The notes under the pieces are model-generated. The model was not told where the DNA came from. It worked only from the letters and a program-made list of their open reading frames with translations, and made no database searches. A program made the translations under genes and the position numbers. From positions 14,124,001 to 14,188,000 of the forward strand of contig JAFREQ010000014.1 of NCBI GenBank assembly GCA_025331565.1: a DNA stretch of 64,000 nt. Direction: 5' to 3'. The DNA is from Holacanthus passer. Its lineage: Eukaryota > Chordata > Actinopteri > Pomacanthidae. Shown piece by piece: positions 13,301 through 24,000 of this stretch; position 1 is the stretch's first letter; every line of letters starts with the position of its first letter.

Positions 13301-13969
13301 ACATGTGCTTCATTGTGTTGCCCAAGTGTTAAACTTCTAATTAGCTGAGTAAATCCAGAACTCAAGTTGCTCCAAATAAGGAGCTGGTGGAAAATAATCT
13401 CCGCACTCATTCACAGTTGATCTATTTTTAAAAAATAGAACATGTCACCTCTGCCTGTCAACCTGTCCGTCCACTCATTTTTTGCTGAGTAGCCTGTACA
13501 AGATTTTGCTTATCTCGTCTCATGTGTCAACTCGTCCCCTGCTTGTCCTGACTGTGTCATATTCTGTGTTACCACCACTAAAACCCTGCTGCTCTGCCTG
13601 CTGTTTTCAGATGTGCCTAATAAGAAAAGACATGATGTCAGTCCAGGACAGACTCCTCAGTCAGATGGTGAGTAGACACGACACACAGGTGACCCCTCAG
13701 TGAGGACTGGACCAGAACAGTTAGACTCAGACTTTTTGTCTGTCTTTCATTTTGTGGCCTTCACTCTGTCAGCAGAACAATGATCCTTTGAAAGTCAGTT
13801 CATAACATACAGTACAGTCTGGAGAGAATTTATGACTTCGGTGATGTTGTGTACAGTTAGAAATGAACTTTCTTTCCTGAATGTTTTTTTGCTTGTGTAC
13901 CTTTTGTAGCAAGAGGGGGAGATCCAGAGTGTGAAGAGAGGTCTGCATGCTTTGTTTTTCCCCCGATGA
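28..13969 (+). CDS. sycp2: Synaptonemal complex protein 2 (sycp2), 5'-truncated by the window edge, 36 exons
   Basis: SYCP2 is a lateral (axial) element protein of meiotic chromosomes. It partners SYCP3 through its C terminus and recruits HORMAD proteins. Exons: 28-73, 407-511, 622-682, 1005-1153, 1239-1313, 1613-1699, 2386-2494, 2670-2827, 2917-2985, 3345-3408, 3507-3552, 3696-3775, 3876-4306, 4464-4573, 4685-4721, 4813-4883, 4971-5016, 5119-5162, 5292-5352, 5613-5781, 5900-5964, 6057-6242, 6491-6658, 6906-7040, 7226-7379, 8011-8303, 9256-9525, 9687-9738, 9952-10080, 10679-10872, 11286-11380, 11700-11799, 12037-12095, 13184-13262, 13611-13667, 13910-13969. Phases agree at all 35 junctions; 4114 coding bases give 1370 residues before TGA. 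Family matches include DEKLEEFWIDFNLGS near the start, FSDTDTDYAMTEVSWLR in the middle and MCLIRKDMMSVQDRLL at the end. The N-terminal ARM-like domain is missing only because the window starts mid-gene. The middle is Ser/Lys-rich and probably disordered. One intron uses GC-AG. Apart from the repeats listed separately, the introns, including 8304-9255, show nothing recognisable. SYCP2L is the main alternative, but the C terminus and the phactr3 neighbour favour SYCP2. Confidence 0.93.
2386..2494 (+). other. sycp2: sycp2: exon with probable HORMAD closure motif
   Basis: This exon (ATGGTG...ATCCA, ending in phase 1) contains TPAKIRISESTNFVSS followed by RSLSAVMRSS. From memory, the segment just after the Spt16M-like domain in mammalian SYCP2 has the same spacing: TP-basic, Ser-Glu, a hydrophobic stretch, then MRS. 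That segment holds the closure motif bound by HORMAD1/2. The donor is GTAGGT at 2495. A second possible donor 4 bases downstream would put the next exon out of frame. The match is by eye only. Confidence 0.5.
4328..4387 (+). mobile_element. Non-LTR retrotransposon or SINE 3' tail with (CTTAT)n repeat, in a sycp2 intron
   Basis: Just after exon 3876-4306 there is a short block with ATTTCCCCACTGTGGGA, an AATAAAGG stretch, and then several copies of the pentamer CTTAT. Many fish non-LTR retrotransposons and the SINEs that borrow their tails end this way: a small hairpin, AATAAA, then a short tandem repeat. Only the 3' tail is visible, as expected for a heavily 5'-truncated insertion. The family is not resolved. 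Confidence 0.55.
6243..6490 (+). other. sycp2: Likely GC-AG intron in sycp2
   Basis: The exon 6057-6242 ends ...TCCAAG and is followed by GCAAAA; the acceptor is CTAATAG before 6491. No GT donor nearby keeps the frame, whereas this GC donor joins two phase-0 exons and continues a Ser/Lys-rich reading typical of the region. GC-AG introns are a known minority class spliced by the major spliceosome. A GC donor normally needs a strong surrounding match, and here the AAG upstream helps while the downstream bases are weak. Confidence 0.7.
11286..13969 (+). other. sycp2: sycp2: C-terminal coiled-coil (SYCP3-interacting) exons
   Basis: Six exons (11286-11380, 11700-11799, 12037-12095, 13184-13262, 13611-13667, 13910-13969) encode about 150 charged, heptad-rich residues. 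They start NRHKMMEVYN and end GLHALFFPR before TGA. This matches the C-terminal coiled coil of SYCP2, through which it co-assembles with SYCP3. The stop at 13967-13969 lies at the position expected for the family. Confidence 0.88.
12574..12712. repeat. Dispersed teleost repeat fragment in a sycp2 intron
   Basis: The block contains TTTTATTTATATAGACCAGA, then AATCACAAATTACAATTTACC, GGGCTTTACAATCTG and TCCTTAGACCCTC. I recognise this combination as a very common interspersed repeat of spiny-rayed fish genomes. No open reading frame is kept. Family and exact ends cannot be set from one copy. It lies in the 1.1 kb intron 12096-13183, which otherwise shows only AT-rich sequence and a short (TA)n run at 12720-12741. 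Confidence 0.6.
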
Positions 13970-14262
13970 AGCCTGGTTTTCAATCCTGCCAAAGGTCTCT
14001 ACACTACAAACAAGGTTGTGTATTTCAACACTCGACACACACTGAGCTGTGAGCTTCAGCTGTGCCGATTTCATTTCAAAGTGTTTGCCCGAAGTGTTGA
14101 CTTTTCCGGGTTCTGCTTTTATTGAATGTTTATTCTGACTTGGAAGTGTTGTTGCTGTATGTTTGTTTTTATTAGAAATGTTATGTTTTTTCTGATATTT
14201 ATTACTTAATAAGCTTTTTCCATGTCTTTAATTTTCTTGACTCTGTGAATACAAGTTCCTGA

Positions 14263-14268
14263 TTTATT
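14263..14268 (-). terminator. phactr3: Candidate poly(A) signal of phactr3
   Basis: TTTATT on the + strand reads AATAAA on the - strand. It is the first canonical hexamer I noticed downstream of the phactr3 stop codon at 15020, and it would give a 3' UTR of about 750 bases. Further copies follow at about 14200 and 14118. If it is used, the 3' end lies inside the sycp2 3' UTR. Confidence 0.45.
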
Positions 14269-14368
14269 CATAGAGGTTTGTTAGTGCTGAAAAACTAAAT
14301 ATTTAAAATGTTTATGATGTTTAAATCAGTTGTTTTTAAATACCTCTTCAACCTGATTCTTAATTGAA

Positions 14369-14374
14369 AATAAA
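14369..14374 (+). terminator. sycp2: Poly(A) signal of sycp2
   Basis: AATAAA lies 400 bases after the sycp2 stop codon, in AT-rich sequence with T-rich stretches before it. It is the first canonical hexamer on this strand after the stop codon that I noticed, so it is the likely end of the transcript. There is no transcript evidence. Confidence 0.65.
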
Positions 14375-15019
14375 ACGGTTTGAAAAATGAGATAAGCCAT
14401 TCTTAAAAAAGACCTTGTATTTTGAAGACAAGTAGTGCTTACAAAGGTATTTCTCTTTTCAGTGAAGACATTGACGGTCTCATTCAGATTGACATACTGT
14501 ATGTACAGTTAATATCAAATTCATCCCCAAATACCACCTCCCCCAGACTGCACAGTCTTTACACAGTCCAAGTGACACATTATTCATCAGTTAAGAAAAG
14601 GTGAAGCTGGTCACATGCACAACTTCCTCCCACTACACGGATTCACACCGCCTTGTCAAAGGAGTCCATGAAATAGTACAAAAGAACAACACTGACTGAA
14701 TGACAAGATTGTTTTTTTCCCTCCGCTCTCATCCTGAGAGACAGAGGCTCCACCAAAGTCCTCTTCCACCAGCCAGCTTCCATGTGGCTTCGACGTTCAG
14801 TAGTCTCCTGGACGCGCTGCCGCAAACATTACCGTCATCTTCTCTCCCACACCCGCGCCCTCACTGCTGATATGATAGTCAAGGGTGCTGGAAGAATGCT
14901 AAAGACCCGCTGAAGACGAAAAGGCTCCAGGCTCTTTGAACTGTCACCGCTGAGCAGCTTCTAGCAGCTTCAGAAAATGTCCACGCTCAGCATTTCTTCA
15001 CAGAAGAAACTCCCTGCTT

Positions 15020-18000
15020 TCATGGCCGGTGGAACCTGGAAAACACAAGGAGAGACCGTGCGTGAATGGGAGGAGGACAGATCGTGAGAGCAGAGAGAGG
15101 GGGCCTTTTGTCATCGTACCCAGCTATTAATCAGTACTGCGGGGCTATTTTTAGCCCAGCCATTAAATGCGTGGAGGGGCTGTACTCGCATCCATCCTCC
15201 CTCTGGGTCACTGTTACAACTCACAACAAGGACCCCCGCTTTCCAAACAAGCTTAGCCAAGGACGCCGTGGCATTTTATCATTCCTCTCTGGTTGGCAGG
15301 ACGCACTCTCCAGAGGACAACCTCCCCTACACTACCCATTTAGAAGCACTCCCATCTATCTTTAGCCTCCACGCCGTTTTATGGATGAGCAGGGAGAGCT
15401 AAATTTAGACAGCTTCTTCCCAGAATAGAACAAACATGCATTCCCAAACACATACTACACACTGACATGCTCTTCAGAACGCTGACCTCGTTAGGTGTTT
15501 GCTTGAGGCGTGCACTTCCATCTCGGTGCTTTTAAACTCGTTCAGCTCTTTTCGGATGGCGGCCTGTGGGGGGGAAGAGGAAAAGCAGCATTAGTGCATC
15601 CCTAAGTACATCCTGAGCCATTGGGGTGCTGCAACCTTTGAACAGCAAAGTGGCAGCAGGGGGAAGAGAAAATGTAATCAGCCTAAAAAAAAAAAAAAAA
15701 AAAAAAAACTAAAGAGAACAGGGGATTTAGGGAGATAAGCTGATAACAGCAACATGTGATGCAAACAATCTTGATGAGCAATAGGTCAGAGAATTTGGGG
15801 AATTTTGTTATCACCCTGGCCTAAATAGTGAGCTTGTTTTTGGTTTTGAGTCCAAGTGACATGACATGTGTGGCTCTGTCAAAAAGCACAAACACACCTT
15901 GTCCGCCGCCGAGAGCCGGGTCCAGGGCTTGTCCGCTCTCCTGTCGTAGTCCTGAGCTTTGGCCACCTCCACATAGTCGCTGAAGCGGATCAGAATCTTT
16001 CTGTCTCGTAGTTCATCGACTGTGGGCCGCTGGTTGAGCTGGAACACAAGGAGTTGGACATTTACAGCCGGTTGCTTTCTGTGTGAATGCTGTACCATGT
16101 TCATTTGGTTGTTTCGGTGTCAGTTATAACAAATGCTTCTAAATATATATGTACCTTTCTGTTTAGCCGCTGTTTGATCTCCCTCCTCTCCTCCTGCTCT
16201 GTCTGGTCATTTCTCTCTGCGGAAAAGAAAAACAGCAAAATTAAAAATCACACTATGTCAGCAAGTATTAAAAAAAAGAAAGACACTACAGGATGTTATT
16301 TTATTGAAATGATTAATGAGCATGATCCCCCATCATATAATTAAATGAATGCATAATCTGAAGCAGGTTTATTCTATAAATTCATTTCCAACTTCAACAG
16401 GGTTCAACAGTGAAGAGAAACAATGTGCACTCATGCATCTTTGCTGCTCCTGAATAATGCACAACAGTGGCCAATCTTGGTGCTGGTTTCAAGTGTTTCT
16501 GATCACGAATTTTACATGCAAATATTTTTTTTTTCTTTAATTTTCCTTATTGGTAGAGACTTTGAACTCACGCTTCAGGATGTTCCTGCTCTCCAGCTCC
16601 TCCACATTAGGTCTCTGGCTCAGCCTCCTGCGGAGAAACACCAGAACCACGTTTTGAACCATGTCTGTCTCCAGCTGTCCCCCCCTTCTCTTCCTGTCCC
16701 CCTGTCCCTCTCTACACCGGCTGCAGCTTCTTCACCGTCCGCGTCCTCGACAGGAAGCCCCTATGTCTCCATCTGGCATCCAAACCGCGGCTGTGGTGTT
16801 TGGGCAGAGGCGCTCCCCACATCTGGATCAGTCCGAAGCGCGATCGACTCGACTTATTCCTCACGATGCTGCATCTCAGGAGCAGCAGTCCGCGTCCGGG
16901 TTTTTACTCCACAGGCGGAGTCCTCGTCTCTACTCCAGCCTCAGACTACAGGCGCTTTTCAACTGGGTCGTGATGGGCTGCTGGGGCGCGACTCCCTCAG
17001 TTCCCCTGGTTACTGCATGCATAATGAGGAGAGGGGGCGGAGCTTCGTGGGCTCCCACTCATGGCATCCCCATCCTCCTCCTCCTCCTCCTCCTCCTCCT
17101 GCTGTACACTGGGCTACTGGCACACTCTCCCACGTTGCACCAGTTCATTTTATTTTTAGTCACATCAAAGACAAAGGAGTATATTTCCACGATTCAAAAT
17201 ACTGCAGCCTGTTTGATGATGTAACACCATTTTACTATCTTTGTTGTAATGAGCTAGTTTTCATCACACTTCTATTTCACCATCATCATCAAAGCATCCA
17301 AAAAGGGTCTCTCCAAAATCCAGTGTTTTCCCCCCGTGCCTGTGAACTATTTATTCTTTGTATAAATAATAAATGTGAGCTGCACAACAGGGCTGGGCTC
17401 CAGACGGCATGTGGTAGAAGCCCACAGCACACCTCCAGAGGGGGAGAAAGGACAGAGAGGGCAGAATGCCGCCACACAGCAAGACTCTCTTCATCCCCTC
17501 GCCCGAGATAACACCGGACGCTTTATAGTTTGGGCCTGTAGACGATCAAAGTTAGGTCACACGGGCTGAGACCTGGACACCCGCAAAGCAGGTGGCCCAA
17601 TGTGTGTGTGTGTGTGTGTGTCACCGGGTAGACGGGCTCTGAATATCTCATAAAATCATTTTAGTCCTCGAAACTGTGTTAATACCATTTAAGTGGGGCT
17701 AAAACCGAATTTGTGTCACAACAGATGCTACCATTTAAGCACTAAAGGCATCAGTGCATCAGACGGTGTTCTGTTATAAGCGAGGTTTGTTTTCTACATC
17801 TCTTCTACATCAGCCAGGCAACACAGTCATGATACAGACCAACAAACAATCAGTCTGTGTCAGATAACACATGCATGACTAGACATCCGGGAATAGCATG
17901 AGGAATAATTCAATACTTTGTGTCCCCAAGCAAATTCTCTTCTTAGGAATAAGATTAGAAAGAAAACAGGATAAAGTTGTCTAAACACTTCAAAGTTGGG

Positions 18001-21000
18001 ACGTGGTGTAAAACAAATAAAACAGAATGTGATAAGTTGCTAATCATTTCTGACATGTACTCAATTGAAAACAGTACAAAGACAATATATTTCATATTTG
18101 ACCTCATCAACTTCATTGATTTTTGTAAACATCTGCTTCTTCTGAATTTGACGGCAGCAACATGTTTCAAACAAGTTGGGACAGGAGCAACAAAAGGCTG
18201 TGAAAGTTGTGGACTGATTGAAAACACCTGTTTGGATCATTCCACAGGTAAACAGGTTGATTGGTAACAGGTGATAGTATCATGATTGGGTATAAAAAGG
18301 GGCATCCTGGAAAAGGCTCAGTCGTTCACAAGCGAGGATGGAGAGAGGTTCACCACTTTGTCAAACACATGATTGGATAAAGGAGATTACTGCATGGGGT
18401 CAGGAACATTTTATTAAACCGCTGTTGGTAAAAACGTGTAAAAAAAAAAATGTTTTACACAGCGTCCCAACTTTTTTGGAATCAGGATTGTAGGAATTTG
18501 ATCCATTTCTATTTGCATGTGTATCCTCTCCCTCTGTCTTTGATTGAAAGGGAAACCCTGATTGTAGCCTTTGATGAAATCACACCATTGTCTCACCTGG
18601 TGATGAACGGATATCACACGATCACTGTGGCCTCACGACTCTGATAAACAAACTGAGAGACAAAGTGTTCCCTGAGCTCTCAGTATTACATTGTAAACAC
18701 ATGAAACAGAAAATCACTTCCCGGCGAAAACGACCGTCCGCCGTATTATTGACCTGGTGCCCAAGTTGCTTAGCAACAACACTTGGTATCTTTGAGACAA
18801 TCGAGTCTCACTTCTGCCTGGCAACACACTAATGGAGATGTCACTACTACACACGGAGCAGTATGTGCTTTACACAGAATCTGCGGCTATTTTTAGAAAC
18901 AGACCACCTTCTTTCTCTGTCGGCAAGCTGATCGAACGAGAGATCGCTGTCTATGTTAAACACTGTTTTGGTGGCAAATTTAGATTTTCTTTGTGAGACA
19001 TTCCTCTGCGCCGCTCTCAGGTGACAGATGATGGTTTATTTGGGATAAGTCACTACATGAGACAACACACTGACTCACTGCACCAGTTCCTCCCCCACTG
19101 CTCGCTGCCTGTAATCGCTGAAATATAGAGTTAGAAAGGTATCCCCAGAATACCAGGATGACGCATAAACGCCTGTTGGCAGAAGGGTTTCCATTTGCCA
19201 CTCAGGATGTTCGGTAAAGTGAGTTGGAATAGAAAGTCATGCCAACCAATGGAGGAACGAAAAATCCAAACAAAGGAATAAAAAAACAGTGAGTGGGTGG
19301 TGGAGGTTTTCAGTCTTTTATATCAGCTGCCAAGGAGACAAAATTGGCCATTTTTAGTCTTCTTCCTTTTTCAAGTACAGTGGCATCCCCCCCCACCTGC
19401 TCCTCCCCCCCTTTTATTTCTGCTGATATAACTCCCCGACAACACATTTGTGGAGAGAAGGGAGATGCATTATTGAACAGCAGCTAAGATTAGAAACAGA
19501 GTGCGGCTGCGGCTCGAGCGCCAGGTGGGGGGATCCTCTAAAGATAGAAAGGTCATCCATCACTGACACAATGGACAGACAAGGTGTCATTAGCCGACAT
19601 AAGTCCTGATGGCGTTTCCTGCTTCATCTGCAGCGAAAGTAACTGGAGGTTTTTCAGTTGTGAGCTGCAGATTGAATCCATGGTGGGAGTCACCAGAAAA
19701 ATCCAGAGAGGAGTGGAGGAGTGTGATGGATTGTTTTGTCGTTCAGTATGAATTCTCGGGGGAAATGAGCTTTTTTTTTTTCCCCTCCTCTTCACCGTTC
19801 TGAGCTATATTTAGCCGGGATCTCCTTCTGAAATGGTGCAGTATGCCTTCAATTTATGCACATACTGTACTGTGGGATGATTTTCTTGCATATGCTCGAC
19901 ACTGTAGGTGAAGGAATAATTAGCTTATGCAATGATTCTGACTGATAACAACTCCAGACACACAAGTAACAAACTCGGCCGTTTTGTGAACCTTTTACAT
20001 TTTGCACAGCCTCTAAAATCCTGCACCACAAACATGAAGCACACAAATAAAGCTGAGCTCATTAATTTATTCTGTGCTTGCGCAGAAATTTAAACAGCTA
20101 TAAATCAATGCTAGTGTGGAACTCGGTCTTTATATAACAAGCTCTCTCACTGTTGTGCTACAAGTGGAACCTCTCTGTCTTTTAAGGCGAGGACCCTGCT
20201 GGCTCTCATGCAAGCTCCAGTCGTGCTCCATCCTCACCTTTACATAAGCTGTTTTGCTTGTGAACCCGCGGACACCTTTACACCTTTTTCTCAAACAACA
20301 ATAAGACATGTCCTTCCAGTTAATCTAAGAATAGGCCAAGGAGGCAGTATTCTTGGTCGTCTCACAGACAGACGATAGATCTCGTTCCCCAGAAAGTGTG
20401 GGTGGCGCTCTGTGCTCGGCCGTGTTATTGCACAGCGGGTTATGTAACGTTGTGGTGTGCCCCGGTTTGATACGCTGGTGTTAAAGAAGCTGGGTCTTGT
20501 GACACATTCGCACACGAGACTGCTGTCTTTGGACATTACGCTTCTCAGTTGTATTAGAGAAGCCTGTTGTTCTATTCATGTCCTGGATGCGAACATCAGC
20601 GGAGGAAGAAGCGGCTGTCTGTATTGTTGCTCTCCAGAAACTGGGAGAGATTGTTCTTTGAAAGCGTCCAGGAATTTAATTAACAATTGTGTATTTCTTA
20701 TGCCAGAGGACTTTATTTTATTTGGTTTGAATAGATTTAGTTGAAATGGTTGTTCCACTAGAATATAATTGAGAGGCTTCCCAGTATGAGGATTGGCCTC
20801 GAGTTAGAAGTATTACACCCATACAGTGGCAGATTACACAACATAAGTCAAGTCTGTGCACAACAATCAGATAATCCTCTTAGATCAGATTTTATAATTT
20901 CACCTCCTACTGTTTGGTGTTGTGTAACTGAAGCAATTAAGTATATATTTACCCTGCAACAATCCATTTCCCAGACCTGTCATGGGTTTGCATTGTTGCA

Positions 21001-24000
21001 CCATGATTAACGTGGAAATCATTAACTAACTATGGAGTAATATGAAGGGACTGTAGCCAGAAAGATACGTCAAAAAAACCAAACATGTCATATCTCTGTC
21101 ACATTATACGACCCTGTGTTCAACAATGATTAATTACAGCAGACACACAGATAAAAATGTAAAGATTTTATTGCTTACTTGGCAAGTTTCATCTCAATCT
21201 GCTGGCGGATTTCCTGCCGCTCCTGGTCGCTCCTTGCGGGGAAGATATTCCTGTCCTCCAGCTCCTGCTTGCTGGGTCTGTTTCGTAGTTTGACAGCCAG
21301 CAGCTCCTTCCTTAGCCTGCGAGGAAGTGTGCCTGCAACCACGCATGCACACGTTAACACCCAGGAAACTTAAGTTTAAAGTAAGTTTAAACTTAAGTTT
21401 TGAGTTTCACTTAAACTACATGCAAAGTCATACTTGAATTTTTAATCTGAAATGCCGGTGATCACTTAATCTCAGCAAACCTCCATACCAAGTGATTATT
21501 TCCACTGCAGTGTGGAAGTATGTGGACAGAGACACTGTTTCCATACTGCAGCAAAATGTAATTGAAATTAACCATGACTCAACTTTAAGGTTGTGAGACA
21601 ATATTAACTCTTATTTTAGTTCAGATTTGGCTCTTTAGATGCTAAATGCTCTATAGGTTCATCAGATAGTCACTATCTTTGTCTGTTGTGGGGATTCATC
21701 TGATTTATCTGAGCTTTTTTTGGTGACTCCTGCCTGCTGTGATGGAAATGGCACGGATGGGAGCAGCGATAGTGAACCCAAAGAATAAATTTGCAGACCA
21801 AAATAATGAGCTGAAAGACAGTAGAACAGTCTGAAGAAGAGCTGAGAAGGGTGTGAGTGTTTTCACATCACACACATTCATTTGACCCATTGAAATGCCC
21901 AAATATTTTTTTGTCAATGGACACGACAACAAACTTGAGGCCTGGTAGTTTCAAGATAGGAGTACTGATTGGTGTCTGGGGCTCTAAGCAAATCATGCTT
22001 ATGTTCTTCAACCCACCAGAGATAACGGATTCATTCCAGCCGTCCAAGTCGGTGGGGAGGCCTGAGGTGTTGGAGAAGCACTGGTCCAGCCGCACGTTCT
22101 CCTTATTCTCCTCCGCCTCCTTCTTGGGCCAGTCGGACCCTCCGCCTCCCACGCAGCCGACCACCAGAGACGACGGGTGCTGGTTCTCGGAGCTGCAGGA
22201 GCGCGAGAGCCGTCCGTCGGAGCACCACAGCCGCGGGGGCGAGCCCTGCTCACACCCTTCGTGGACGCTGAGGAGACAAGAGTTTAAGGATGTCATTCCA
22301 CAAAGCAACACATTATCACATCCTATCAAAAGGGATATAAGCCTTTCATCAAAGCCAGCATTAGCTTTAACGTGAGTAAGACAACAAACAAAGCAGCATA
22401 TTTGTTTTTCACAGCCCCAGTATGTCTGAGCGAGGAAGCTAACACAAACAGATGTAAGGGGTCAACCTGAGGACTCACCTCTCCTGTCTGTTCTTGGAAG
22501 CGAAGGCTCTCTGCAGTTCCTCCATAATGCAGCTAGGGGGCATGGGAGGGTGCATCATATTGCCTAGATGTGGGGACCCTGAGGAGTTGGCCAGGGGCCC
22601 TCGTAGCGGCAGGGTCATCGAAGACAGGCTTTCCGTGGCCCTGGGTGGAGGCTCCTTGGGGAGGTAGGAGTTGGGCAGGTGAGCGGGGAGCGACACAGGG
22701 CCTGAATCTGAAAGGGAGGGAGGAGCAGACAAACATTGGAGGTTAACTGAATCCTTTTTTTTTCTTTTCTTACTCTGACATTTGTTTGCAGGGTCATCAG
22801 GGCTGGAGTTTTGTGAGCTGAAGTTTGGGAAACGCATTTACGTTTGCACTCATGGGAATTTAGACCCTCCAGTACATTTGACTTGCACAGCTGTTGAACA
22901 CGAGAGGAGATTTGAACACCTGGAGGAAAAATATGACCACAGGCAAACAACGTTTTCTTGCAAAGAAATTAAAGAGCAGACTACTTTGCCGAGCTGCAGT
23001 GTGGTGCTAGGAGTTATTTAAACTTTTTCTTTCAAACATGGTATCAAATTTAGGATTTGTCACCATTTCTTTAAAAGATATTCCCTCATTTAGATTTTCA
23101 ACTAACATTTACTCCTGTACTGTGGTAGAATTTCCAAATGATGCCACTTCATATTTATAATCCACAACATTTCAGGAAACATTACATCATAATCTCCATT
23201 TTTATTATTTTTACGCTCTGCATGGAAACATTAGCATTTGTTATTCTTCTCCATTCATGTTGTTCAGTTTTTCTTAATTTTTCTAAATGTGCACAAATGC
23301 ACATTTACTGTATATGAGCTACAAGCTCCTGTCAGCACTCACCATCTCCAGGGCTCAGCTGGGGCAAATGTTTGAGAGGTACTTGTGGTGGGGACGTTCC
23401 TGGAGGAATCTCCTCCTCTGGTCTGTCTTCCATCTGCTCTCCCATGTCCTGCAGCCCCTCAGGTAAATCCCCGGCGGGGTGCACCTCCTCGTCTCCATCC
23501 TCCTCCTGTGGTAGTTCGTTCTCCTCCACCCGTTCGCAGTCCTGGAGGGGGGCAGCTACTGGATGTGAACGGAGGACAAATAACGTCAGTATAAAAATGA
23601 TGGTGGAAACAGCTTATAAAGGAATGAGGATCAGAGTCTGGTAGTAATTGATATGAGTGGTGAAAAAGCACCTGATTAAACTGAAACACAAATGAAAAGA
23701 AGTTTAGATAATAGGAATTGAAATTAAAAACTTTAGGGAGATTACTGAAATATGATTGAAACTATAGAAGCTGATTTTTAAAAAGTCAATAAAATATATA
23801 ACATATTCTAAAATGAGTGAAACAGTAATGCAATTTGTAATTTCTTTCCCAAGCTGCACCGGCTCTACTACTGACATTTTATACAATATACAATAATATT
23901 TTGTGCAGATGAGAGTGGAGGCAAAGAATGTCATTGGATTGTCTTTGCTGCCCTCTAGTGGTTTATGTGTCAAGGCTCAAATCACACAGAAAGTCAGTTT

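Noticed and set aside
16423..17511. Long open frame (362 codons) on the + strand
   Set aside because: It runs across two phactr3 features on the other strand, has no family resemblance, includes a (CCT)n-driven proline run, and its length is explained by the CpG-rich block.
23544..23558. Alternative acceptor CCCTCCAG inside the phactr3 exon 23558-23343
   Set aside because: It has a better pyrimidine tract but gives the wrong phase with the upstream exon. The acceptor at 23559 keeps the frame.
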